A stretch of DNA of 26,583 bases from Bacteriovoracaceae bacterium UBA4096 (GTDB lineage Bacteria > Bdellovibrionota > Bacteriovoracia > Bacteriovoracales > Bacteriovoracaceae): contig DFXY01000052.1 of assembly GCA_002381945.1 (NCBI GenBank), forward strand, positions 39,287-65,869, in the 5' to 3' direction. Below the pieces are notes generated by a model. It was not told the origin of the DNA. It ran no database searches and saw only the letters and a program-made list of their open reading frames with translations. Both the position numbers and the translations under genes were made by a program. This document shows, in pieces, positions 1-7,148 of the stretch (position 1 is its first letter; each line of letters begins with the position of its first letter).

Positions 1-725
1 GAAAAGATTTTGTTTTATGTGTAGCACTTGGTGCCAATGTTAATAATGCTGATGAATGGTTAAAGTATGCTGAAAAGGAAATGCGAGGAGACCGTTCAAG
101 TGCAGAAATGGTAATGACCATTCAAACTCCTAACTGGACCCGCACACTGGAAATAGAATCTGATGTGGAAGGAAAGAAACTGGCACTTTCAACGATCAAA
201 GCTCCTGCCAAAGAAAAAGGTATAAGGACTTTGCGAATTGAGAATAATATGTGGAACTACTTCCCAAAATTAAAGAGAAAAGTCGCAGTTTCATCTTCCA
301 TGCTTCTGGCAAGCTGGATGGGCTCGGACTTTACCAATGATGATATTCTTAAGGCCTCTTCAATGGCCGAAGACTATTCTCATAAATTCACTAAAGATGA
401 ACAAGTCGGCGGTGAATCCTACAAAGTTATTGAAAATATTGCCAAGACTAATTCAAAAGTCATGTGGCCAAAGATCCTGACTTACGCTTCAAAAAAAGAC
501 TGTTTACCCAGAATTTATCGCTATTACGACAAAGAAGGAAAACTTCGACGAACACTAACCTTCAGTGACATCAAAACTTTTGATGGTCATAAAATCCCTA
601 CTCACTGGGAAATGATTCCAGAAGATGATAAGAGCAAAAAAACAATCATTGATTATAAATCAATCAAGTTCAATACCCGTTTTGAACCAAACCACTTTTC
701 CCAAAAAAACTTAACAGGTAAGTAA
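1..725 (+). CDS. Outer membrane lipoprotein-sorting protein, LolA-like (5' truncated)
   Basis: The reading frame is open from base 3 of the window, so the true start lies upstream. An internal Met at 81 is not the start, because the residues before it (VLCVALGANVNNADEW) look like the end of a signal peptide and the first mature residues. The protein matches the LolA-like outer-membrane lipoprotein-sorting family (PF17131 type): an MTIQTP strand, the APAKEKG segment, MWNYFPKLKRK, and the hallmark SSSMLLASWMGSDFTNDD. Members are periplasmic and usually encoded beside MMPL/RND-type exporters; the lipid or other ligand is not known for most. The stop (TAA, 723-725) overlaps the ATG of the next gene by one base (TAATG), which indicates translational coupling with the outer-membrane protein. 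I infer that an inner-membrane exporter gene lies just outside the window. The family is fairly certain; the substrate is unknown. Confidence 0.85.
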   Translation, partial: KDFVLCVALGANVNNADEWLKYAEKEMRGDRSSAEMVMTIQTPNWTRTLEIESDVEGKKLALSTIKAPAKEKGIRTLRIENNMWNYFPKLKRKVAVSSSMLLASWMGSDFTNDDILKASSMAEDYSHKFTKDEQVGGESYKVIENIAKTNSKVMWPKILTYASKKDCLPRIYRYYDKEGKLRRTLTFSDIKTFDGHKIPTHWEMIPEDDKSKKTIIDYKSIKFNTRFEPNHFSQKNLTGK

Positions 726-1936
726 TGAAGTTTTTATCTTGTCTACTCATGTTCTGCTTATCTTCCCCGACGTGGGCCGGACCGAATCTCGATTTATCCG
801 GAAATGTTGAAGGTCAGGTAAGACACACCAGCAACAATTCAGAAGCCCAGGATGATCTCTTTCAGGATTGGGAAGAAGAGAATTTTTATCTTTTCTATGG
901 TAACTTGAACGGTAAACTCGAAAAAGACAATTCCCGCATTGAGGCCAACTGGTTTCTGCGTTATTCCCAGTCAAAGCTCTATGATCCTAAGCCTACTATC
1001 TTTGGAGAAAGAGACCCATACTTTGTCACAACCATTTTCACCTTCCCTAGTCAGCTAGTGGCCCGTGATATGTTTAAACTTCAGTACAAAAGACAAGATG
1101 GTGATCATCAAATCGAATCAATCCTGAATAAATTCTATTATGAACATGATTCTGACAAATACCGGTTTATGCTGGGACGGATGTATGTCAATTACGGTTT
1201 GGGAGAAATCTTTAATCCCGTTAATCCCTTCAATCAGCCCACTGGGCTTACTTCCATCTCCCAGGTTGCACAGGGAAATGACGGTGCTTCAATCACTTAC
1301 TTTTTAAGTGACACACATACCATTCAATTTCTTCTTCTGGGTGACAAAAGTATTAATGACTATGAAGGAAAAATTGATTCTACAGTTTGGGCCCATGGAG
1401 AATATCAATACAGCGATCAACTTCAATTAGACTACGTAATCGGTGAAGATCAAAATCGTTATAAACTCGGAGGTCAGATAAGCTACCGATTGGAAGAGGC
1501 CATGGTTTTCTCACAACTGCTCTATCGTTCTGAAACCTCGGGCAATAAACCTTCGCACAATTTATGGGACCTTTTATTGGGCTATGATCAGCAGTTATCC
1601 GGTAAATGGCATATTCGTTTTGAAAGTGGATACCAGAAACAAAACCGTTATATGGCCTTAAACAATTTTGGCGAACGATTTTTACCAACTGAATATTTTG
1701 GAGCTCTCGCCAATGTGTATGAGTTTCATCCCTTATTTAAGGCAAGTGGTACCATCATCAATGACCTGAAGTCAGGATTTACTTACTTTATTGCGAAGGG
1801 AACTTACGATTTAGGCAATAGTATGGAAGCGGAACTGTTCGGCTTCACACCTGTTTCAAAAGGTGATGATACTGACAATGTTGCACAAAAACTGGTCACA
1901 ACCGACGTCGGTTTAGCCCTCAGGGCCTTTTTCTAA
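725..1936 (+). CDS. Predicted outer-membrane beta-barrel protein of an export operon
   Basis: 403 residues. It has a classic signal peptide (MKFLSCLLMFCLSSPTWAG, cleavage near residue 19). Alternating hydrophobic and polar residues and many aromatic residues follow, and the chain ends in Phe-Phe. A C-terminal aromatic residue is the usual BAM recognition signal of outer-membrane barrels. The stretch GRMYVNYGLGEIFNPVNPFN (around residues 150-170) resembles the conserved Arg/Trp-Gly/Asn-Pro segment of DUF1302- or porin-like barrels found near MMPL exporters and LolA-like proteins. It is coupled to the upstream gene by a one-base overlap, so an outer-membrane step of the same export pathway is the best inference. 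Its last 24 bases overlap the 3' end of the convergent PEP-utilising gene. I do not recognise an exact family; topology prediction would be decisive. Confidence 0.75.
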   Translation: MKFLSCLLMFCLSSPTWAGPNLDLSGNVEGQVRHTSNNSEAQDDLFQDWEEENFYLFYGNLNGKLEKDNSRIEANWFLRYSQSKLYDPKPTIFGERDPYFVTTIFTFPSQLVARDMFKLQYKRQDGDHQIESILNKFYYEHDSDKYRFMLGRMYVNYGLGEIFNPVNPFNQPTGLTSISQVAQGNDGASITYFLSDTHTIQFLLLGDKSINDYEGKIDSTVWAHGEYQYSDQLQLDYVIGEDQNRYKLGGQISYRLEEAMVFSQLLYRSETSGNKPSHNLWDLLLGYDQQLSGKWHIRFESGYQKQNRYMALNNFGERFLPTEYFGALANVYEFHPLFKASGTIINDLKSGFTYFIAKGTYDLGNSMEAELFGFTPVSKGDDTDNVAQKLVTTDVGLALRAFF

Positions 1937-4231
1937 AATTTCAACCACGCCAGTTTTACCATTGATCTTGATTAAATCCCCCTCACCAATCAACTCGGTG
2001 GCCTTGATGAGATTAAGGATAGCAGGTATGCCATATTCTCTACCAATGACTGCGGCATGAGAAAGAAGGCCTCCTACTTCTGTCACAACTCCTCCAACCC
2101 GTGCCAGAACAGGAGTCCATCCTGGATCAGTGAAGAGCGTAATCAAAATATCATTTTTAGTGAGTTCATGAGTTTCATGAATATTCAGAATGATTCGTGC
2201 CCTACCCGTGATTTCTCCCGGACTGCACCCTAAACCTTTTAAGGCGCCTGAGGCCACTGCCGACTGCATGGCCTTAATCTTCCCTCCAAACTCATTGGGA
2301 GGTGAAAAATTTCTATATCCCTCATAGAATAATTTTCGACCTGATATATCTGGCAGCTTAAAATCTGAATTCATCAATCGCCCCTTCACTTCCAGGATAT
2401 CCAGCATGAAGACATCATTTTCGTTAAAATGAAATCGGCGAGCAAACTCCAGGAGCCCCTGTCTTAATAAATAATAGGCACGCGTAGAGTAAGCTCGCAT
2501 CTCCTCTCGGATCCTTAAAAAATGACGGGAGTCATTGGTTAAAGAAACGAACTTACTTCTCTTTAAATAATTTATTCTTCCGGAAAGCCGGGCAAAGGTA
2601 TCCTGATATAAGCGGTGCTCAGAAACTGGGACAGGGTGAAAACTTTTCACCAGCTCATCAATCCACTCTTTCTTCTCACCCCATCGAGGAACTTTGAGAT
2701 CCAGTTCGGCCGGACCATGATGGTAATGAACTTTCAGGAACTCTTCTCGTTTCAAAAAATATTCCTTAGAATCAAATCCACGATGAGCTGCCACTTCATA
2801 AAGTTTTGCCAGTCCACCCTGAACATCCAGATGGGAGACACCATGAAGCTCCCCCATTAGATCTATCTCATCGCCTTCCTGATAGGCAGGAAGCTTTTTA
2901 AGAAAGTTTTTATATTCACTTTGAAAATTTGAATTGTTATAGATAGTACGAAAGTAATTCTTCTCGGTTTCATTCTGAAACATGATCACTTCATAAAACC
3001 ATTGACTGAATTCCTGGAAGGATAAGTCTGATAGTTTTTTCAGCTTTTGCTTTAATCCTTTATCACGCCTTTCAAATCTTTCCCTGAAATGGTCAATCAT
3101 CGTCCGGCAATCTGCAAATTCACGGTGCATGCCGATTAAAACCGGAATGGCCGATGCAATACCACCTACACTCACCGGAGTAACATGAGGACCTGATTCA
3201 CCATAATCCTTTTGCACTCCCAAATCGCGGTCAAAGGATTCTTCTTTGAAGTCTGGGATTTTCTTTAGTCCTTCTTTTACAGCTTCAGCATTCCAATAAA
3301 CTCTCCCATAATGATAATGGATCCACTGAATTTTTTCATCATTAGGAATCAGATGAATTTTTTTGAAATAGTCTCCCATGGAATTCTTGAGAGCTTCACG
3401 ATAGACCGAATACATAAACGGTGTGCATACTCGGGCCGAAACTCCCCCATCTTTAAAATCTGCATTGGTTAGTTCTGGTCGATCTTCACGAGGTGAAAAG
3501 GTTGTAATTGGACGGGACTGCAGGATATAGAGTTTATCATCGGGCCCAACCGCCCATTCAACATCCTGAGGTTTTCCATAATAGGCCTGAATTTGTGCCG
3601 AGAGAGTCACCAACTCTTTTAAATGAGCTTCAGAAATGACAGTACCTTCGGCATTGATATCCTCAGATAACTTTTTGCCAGTTAACCAATGGCAGGTAAT
3701 ACGGGAAGGAGTCACGTGCCCGGACACCAACCTCTCACCCACACCTTGGCAAAACTCCAGATAACATTCTTCTTCTCTCCCATTGATAGGATTTAAGGTA
3801 AAAAGCACTCCTGCAATTTTAGCATCCACCATCTTTTGTACCAGGACACTCATAATTAAGTCCTGGGGTCTGAATTTTATATTTTTGGTTTTAAGGTAAT
3901 CCTGAACCCGCTCAGAGTTTTTTGAATCAAAACATTTGGAAATGGAATCATAAAGCTCTTCAAAATTTCTTATAAAGAGAAAGGTTTCATACAGACCTGC
4001 GAAACTGGCATTAGGCAAATCTTCCAAAGAACCACTGGAGCGTACCGCCACAGGGAATCCACCGATCTTTTCAATCGACTCTTCCAGATGATTTTGATTA
4101 GCGAGTAGAACAAACCCCGCAGGGACCGGAAAATTTGCTTGAGATAATCGGGCGAGACTGGCAGCTTTTCCGCCCATTTTAGTCAGATCAGACTCAGAGA
4201 GGCCTAAGTCCTTTAAATACATAACTTTCAT
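1913..4231 (-). CDS. PEP/pyruvate-binding phosphotransferase, rifampicin-phosphotransferase-like
   Basis: About 772 residues from the preferred start. The N-terminal ATP-grasp domain of the PPDK family is clear: KMGGKAASLARL, FPVPAGFVLL, VAVRSSGSLEDLPNASFAG, and at the end of the domain VEWAVGPDDKLYILQSRPIT. A long central region follows. The C-terminal mobile phosphohistidine domain has TDPGWTPVL and TEVGGLLSHAAVIGREYG, whose His is the expected phospho-carrier. The C-terminal PEP-binding TIM barrel of PEP synthase and PPDK is absent. The ATP-grasp, middle, His-domain order is that of rifampicin phosphotransferase and related enzymes, which move the beta-phosphate of ATP to a small molecule. 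The substrate is not predictable here. The frame opens at 4261, but the ATG at 4229-4231 is preceded by AAGG at suitable spacing and gives MKVMYLKDLG. The 3' end overlaps the convergent barrel gene by 24 bases. Confidence 0.85.
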   Translation of the reverse strand: MKVMYLKDLGLSESDLTKMGGKAASLARLSQANFPVPAGFVLLANQNHLEESIEKIGGFPVAVRSSGSLEDLPNASFAGLYETFLFIRNFEELYDSISKCFDSKNSERVQDYLKTKNIKFRPQDLIMSVLVQKMVDAKIAGVLFTLNPINGREEECYLEFCQGVGERLVSGHVTPSRITCHWLTGKKLSEDINAEGTVISEAHLKELVTLSAQIQAYYGKPQDVEWAVGPDDKLYILQSRPITTFSPREDRPELTNADFKDGGVSARVCTPFMYSVYREALKNSMGDYFKKIHLIPNDEKIQWIHYHYGRVYWNAEAVKEGLKKIPDFKEESFDRDLGVQKDYGESGPHVTPVSVGGIASAIPVLIGMHREFADCRTMIDHFRERFERRDKGLKQKLKKLSDLSFQEFSQWFYEVIMFQNETEKNYFRTIYNNSNFQSEYKNFLKKLPAYQEGDEIDLMGELHGVSHLDVQGGLAKLYEVAAHRGFDSKEYFLKREEFLKVHYHHGPAELDLKVPRWGEKKEWIDELVKSFHPVPVSEHRLYQDTFARLSGRINYLKRSKFVSLTNDSRHFLRIREEMRAYSTRAYYLLRQGLLEFARRFHFNENDVFMLDILEVKGRLMNSDFKLPDISGRKLFYEGYRNFSPPNEFGGKIKAMQSAVASGALKGLGCSPGEITGRARIILNIHETHELTKNDILITLFTDPGWTPVLARVGGVVTEVGGLLSHAAVIGREYGIPAILNLIKATELIGEGDLIKINGKTGVVEILEKGPEG

Positions 4232-4290
4232 ATGAAGCCTTGGAAGCTGTGAGTCGTGCATCTTAAGCAGCTGTTTTTCTTAATTGAAAT

Positions 4291-4299
4291 ATTTTATCA
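4291..4299 (-). promoter_or_regulatory. Candidate extended -10 promoter for the RPH-like gene
   Basis: On the minus strand the sequence reads TGATAAAAT, an extended -10 (TGn followed by TAAAAT, 5 of 6 to consensus). No convincing -35 is present. It would start a transcript near 4284, giving a leader of about 50 nt to the preferred start at 4231. The assignment rests on motif match only. Confidence 0.35.
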
Positions 4300-4350
4300 A
4301 AACTCCGAAAAATGGGGATATTTCCTCACTGGGCCACCGGGCCATAGGAA

Positions 4351-4379
4351 TTGACTTTTCCACAATTTACCCTTACAAC
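4351..4379 (+). promoter_or_regulatory. Sigma70-type promoter of rplU-rpmA
   Basis: TTGACT (4351-4356) and TACAAC (4374-4379) are separated by exactly 17 bases, matching 5 of 6 and 4 of 6 consensus positions. Initiation would be near 4386, about 72 nt before the rplU start codon. The location upstream of a ribosomal protein operon supports the call. Confidence 0.6.
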
Positions 4380-4396
4380 TGACCTTCAAATTAACT

Positions 4397-4438
4397 CACC
4401 TAGGGACCAAAGAAGGACAATGTCCTCCCCGGCAGGTG
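4397..4438 (+). promoter_or_regulatory. Structured 5' leader of rplU
   Basis: CACCT (4397-4401) can pair with AGGTG (4434-4438), enclosing a second hairpin AGGAC (4414-4418) / GTCCT (4422-4426) with a three-base loop. The nested structure sits between the promoter and the strong AGGAG ribosome-binding site at about 4449. Leaders of ribosomal protein operons are often autoregulatory. This one is not a family I recognise, and no function is proven. Confidence 0.3.
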
Positions 4439-4458
4439 GTATCTCTTAAGGAGTTCTC

Positions 4459-4806
4459 ATGTATACGGTTGTTGAAATCAAAGGACACCAGTACAAGCTT
4501 GCAGCTGGCGATCTTATTGACGTAGAAAAAATTGAAGCTGAAGTTGGTTCAACTGTAAGTTTCGATCAAGTTCTATTTATCGGTGGTGCTAAAACTATCG
4601 TTGGTGCCCCAGTTGTTGGTGGTGCTAAAGTTACTGCTAAAGTTGTTAAGCAAGGTCGTACTCGTAAGATTTTAGTTCTTAAGCGTAAGCCAGGTGCTTA
4701 CCGTAAGAAAAACGGTCACCGTCAGTGCTTCACTGGTCTTTTGATCACTGAAATCAATGATGGCCAAGGTGGCGTAACTAAAGCTGAAGCAAAAGCTAAA
4801 AAGTAA
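4459..4806 (+). CDS. rplU: 50S ribosomal protein bL21
   Basis: 115 residues, slightly longer than the usual 103 or so because of an Ala/Lys-rich tail (KAEAKAKK). MYTVVEIKGHQYKLAAGD matches the bL21 N-terminus. GRTRKILVLKRKPGAYRKKN followed by GHRQCFT is the 23S rRNA-binding signature. Codons are strongly biased to GCT, GTT, GGT and CGT, unlike most of the window and typical of very highly expressed genes. The start is fixed by TTAAGGAG about five bases upstream. It is followed after 35 bases by rpmA in the order conserved across bacteria. It is co-transcribed from the 4351-4379 promoter. Confidence 0.98.
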   Translation: MYTVVEIKGHQYKLAAGDLIDVEKIEAEVGSTVSFDQVLFIGGAKTIVGAPVVGGAKVTAKVVKQGRTRKILVLKRKPGAYRKKNGHRQCFTGLLITEINDGQGGVTKAEAKAKK

Positions 4807-4841
4807 TTAACAAGAATTCAAAAGTTTAGGAGAGCTATTAT

Positions 4842-5096
4842 ATGGCACATAAGAAATCGGGTGGTAGTACCAGTAACGGTCGTGACTCTAACCCAAAAAT
4901 GCGTGGTGTAAAAAAATTCGGTGGTGAAGTTGTTGAAACTGGCATGATCATCGTTCGTCAAAAGGGTACTAAATTTCACCCTGGAACTAACGTAAAAATG
5001 GGTCGTGATTTCACGATCTATGCTATGTGCCCAGGTAAAGTAAAATTTGGTTTTTACAATAAGTCGACAAAAACTATCTCAGTTGTTCCAGCTTAA
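4842..5096 (+). CDS. rpmA: 50S ribosomal protein bL27
   Basis: 84 residues. The N-terminus MAHKKSGGSTSNGRDSNPKM is the bL27 signature, whose extended tail reaches the peptidyl-transferase centre. KFGGEVVETGMIIVRQKGTK and FHPGTNVKMGRD follow as in the family. There is no N-terminal extension before Ala-His-Lys-Lys, so the proteolytic maturation known for Firmicutes L27 is not expected. TTTAGGAG lies upstream of the start. The codon bias for high expression is the same as in rplU. The transcript probably ends at the hairpin at 5121-5152. Confidence 0.98.
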   Translation: MAHKKSGGSTSNGRDSNPKMRGVKKFGGEVVETGMIIVRQKGTKFHPGTNVKMGRDFTIYAMCPGKVKFGFYNKSTKTISVVPA

Positions 5097-5120
5097 TTGA
5101 TCTTTAAAGATCTTTATTAT

Positions 5121-5152
5121 AAAGAGGGAGCCTAAACAGCTCCCTCTTTTTT
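5121..5152 (+). terminator. Rho-independent terminator after rpmA
   Basis: AAAGAGGGAGC (5121-5131) pairs perfectly over 11 bases with GCTCCCTCTTT (5139-5149) around the loop CTAAACA, and the transcript runs into six T (5147-5152). It lies 24 bases after the rpmA stop and only 30 bases before the obgE start codon. It should therefore make the ribosomal genes much more abundant than the GTPase operon. Confidence 0.92.
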
Positions 5153-5182
5153 ATTTTACGGCCGTGAGGCGGAATTGGTTTT

Positions 5183-6220
5183 ATGAAATTTATAGATGAA
5201 GTAGATATTGAAGTAATCTCGGGTGAAGGCGGCAAAGGCTTCGTTGGATATCGACGTGAAAAATACGTTCCTATGGGTGGTCCTGACGGCGGCGATGGTG
5301 GTGAAGGCGGAAACATTTGTTTCCAAGGGGATGAGGGTTTAAATACTCTGCTCCATTTTAGAGGACTCAAAACCTTTAAGGCCGAAGCTGGTGGTAACGG
5401 CGCTGGTTCAAATATGCAGGGTGCCTGCGGAAATGATCTCATCCTAAAAGTTCCAGTAGGAACACTCATTTATCATAAAGAAACTGGTGATCTTCTCTGT
5501 GACGTAACAGAGCATGGACAAATTTATAAAGCTGCCGAAGGTGGCCGTGGCGGAAAGGGCAATGCCCATTTCAAATCCTCAACTCACCAGACTCCCCGCT
5601 TTGCTCAAAATGGTGAGCCGGGAACATCTATTCCCATCCATTTAGAATTAAAGCTTCTCGCTGATATTGCCTTGATTGGTTTGCCGAATGCCGGCAAATC
5701 AACTCTGATCAGCGCTATTAGTGCTGCAAGACCTAAGATTGCTGATTACCCTTTCACCACTTTGGAGCCAAATCTTGGTGTGGTAGAATTAGGCGAAAAG
5801 ACAATTGTAGTAACTGATATTCCTGGATTAATTGAAGGTGCTGCCGACGGTAAAGGGCTGGGCATCAAGTTTCTAAAGCATATTGAACGTACTTCTGCTT
5901 TGGTCCACCTGATCGATTGTTCAATGTTTCTAGAAGAATATGAAGCGATTGAGGCCTATGTCACCGTTCGCTCTGAGCTTGAGAAATTTAATCCTGAGCT
6001 TTTGAATAAAAAAGAAATCGTCTGCCTGACCAAGATTGATGCCATGACTGAGGATGAAATTGAGAAGTTTCGCTCTAGTATGGAGGAACAATTGGACCGC
6101 AGGGTATTGCCGATCTCGGGCATTTCAGGGCGTAATATTGATATCCTGAAGCAACTTATGTTAAAAACCAAAGAACAAATTTTAGAAGAACAGAAAGAGG
6201 CAACTCATGGCAATAAATGA
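5183..6220 (+). CDS. obgE: GTPase Obg, 50S ribosome assembly
   Basis: 345 residues. The Gly-rich Obg fold covers about 1-158 (MKFIDEVDIEVISGEGGKGF, PMGGPDGGDGGEGG, EGGRGGKGNAHFKSSTHQTP). The G domain follows: G1 GLPNAGKST (166-174), G2 within DYPFTTLEPNLG, G3 DIPGLIEGA (from 212), G4 TKID (283-286, in place of the common NKxD) and a G5-like ISG. The C-terminal domain seen in longer homologues is missing, as in many phyla. Obg binds late 50S intermediates and links assembly to ppGpp and growth. The ribosome-binding site is weak (GGCGGAA about 10 bases upstream). No separate promoter is visible between the terminator and the start, so readthrough may supply expression. The 3' end overlaps rsfS by 14 bases. 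Confidence 0.97.
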   Translation: MKFIDEVDIEVISGEGGKGFVGYRREKYVPMGGPDGGDGGEGGNICFQGDEGLNTLLHFRGLKTFKAEAGGNGAGSNMQGACGNDLILKVPVGTLIYHKETGDLLCDVTEHGQIYKAAEGGRGGKGNAHFKSSTHQTPRFAQNGEPGTSIPIHLELKLLADIALIGLPNAGKSTLISAISAARPKIADYPFTTLEPNLGVVELGEKTIVVTDIPGLIEGAADGKGLGIKFLKHIERTSALVHLIDCSMFLEEYEAIEAYVTVRSELEKFNPELLNKKEIVCLTKIDAMTEDEIEKFRSSMEEQLDRRVLPISGISGRNIDILKQLMLKTKEQILEEQKEATHGNK

Positions 6221-6674
6221 ATACATTCAAAATGAAGTTAACAAAGTTATTACTAACACTTCATTTGAATTCCCTTTAAATCATGCAATGGCCTCGGCCT
6301 GGATTTTGGCCAATTTCAAAGGCGACAATTTGAAGATTTTCGATATGAGGAAATCAACTTCACTTTGTGATTATGCCATTATCGCCACTTCTCAAAACGC
6401 GACTCAGGCCCGGGCCATGATTGATGAAGTCTCGGGCAATTTAAAAAATCAAGGTGCCAACATTATTTCTTACGAAGGATATGAGTCAGCTGACTGGATT
6501 CTTCTTGATACAGGTGACGTCATGGTTCACGTTTTTAACGGTCCTGCCCGTGATGTTTATGACCTGGATATGATCTACGGAAGAAATCCTCAGGTTAAAA
6601 TCCCTGAAGAGTTCTACTTCGCTAAACCGACAGCAACCTCTTCAGAGAAGCCGGACCTTAAAGGTTTCTTCTAA
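6207..6674 (+). CDS. rsfS: Ribosomal silencing factor RsfS (YbeB/Iojap)
   Basis: 155 residues, longer than the usual 105-120 because of about 23 extra N-terminal residues and a C-terminal tail after the core. Core features are ANFKGDNLKIFDMRKSTSLC, DYAIIATSQNATQARAMIDE and the family block YEGYESADWILLDTGDVMVH followed by VF. RsfS binds bL14 and prevents 30S-50S joining when nutrients are scarce. The start ATG is preceded by GAGG at seven bases and lies inside obgE (14-base overlap), so translation is coupled. The nadD gene often found between obgE and rsfS is absent here. Confidence 0.95.
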   Translation: MAINEYIQNEVNKVITNTSFEFPLNHAMASAWILANFKGDNLKIFDMRKSTSLCDYAIIATSQNATQARAMIDEVSGNLKNQGANIISYEGYESADWILLDTGDVMVHVFNGPARDVYDLDMIYGRNPQVKIPEEFYFAKPTATSSEKPDLKGFF

Positions 6675-6677
6675 ATC

Positions 6678-7139
6678 ATGGCCCGCCAGCTCCATTTAAT
6701 AGTGGTGGGCAAACTGAAAGACTCCCATCTGGAAGCTATTGAGAACGATTATCTCAAGCGCATTAATAATCCTGAACTTATAATTCATGAAGTGAAGGCT
6801 TCGGCGGAAAATAAAGACGCTGAAGGCGAAGCTATTTTAAAAAAGATTCGTGATATTTCTCAAAGTGGTGGTAGTCATCTGATCGCTTTGACTGAATGGG
6901 GCAAACGCAGCACATCAGTGACATTTGCTGAGTGGACCAAATCACTTATTGAGCGTCCTGCAAAAATTTTCTTCATTATAGCCGGAGCGGAGGGTTTCTC
7001 TGACGAGCTCCTAAGGAATTGCCAGGAGCGCATTTCTCTTTCAGAGCTGACTTTCCCCCATAAGTTGGCCAGAATACTTCTGGTAGAACAACTTTACCGT
7101 GCCCAGACGATCAGATCAGGACACCCTTACCATAACTAG
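6678..7139 (+). CDS. rlmH: 23S rRNA (pseudouridine1915-N3)-methyltransferase RlmH
   Basis: 153 residues, the normal family length. RlmH is a small SPOUT methyltransferase that forms m3-pseudouridine in helix 69 of 23S rRNA on assembled 70S ribosomes. N-terminal LHLIVVGKLKD, the SAM-knot segment IIAGAEGF, and the highly conserved end (LTFPHKLARILLVEQLYRA and GHPYHN) are all present. It begins three bases after the rsfS stop without a good ribosome-binding site of its own, so translation is probably coupled. It completes the obgE-rsfS-rlmH ribosome maturation block. Confidence 0.97.
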   Translation: MARQLHLIVVGKLKDSHLEAIENDYLKRINNPELIIHEVKASAENKDAEGEAILKKIRDISQSGGSHLIALTEWGKRSTSVTFAEWTKSLIERPAKIFFIIAGAEGFSDELLRNCQERISLSELTFPHKLARILLVEQLYRAQTIRSGHPYHN

Positions 7140-7148
7140 GGGCATTTC

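Noticed and set aside
4232..4261. ATG start at 4261 for the RPH-like enzyme
   Set aside because: No Shine-Dalgarno at useful spacing; the next ATG (4231) has AAGG six bases upstream and gives the usual N-terminus.
5104..5469. Pro/Ser-rich antisense frame over obgE
   Set aside because: It is the shadow of the Gly-rich Obg domain on the other strand; it lacks a start signal and resembles no protein.
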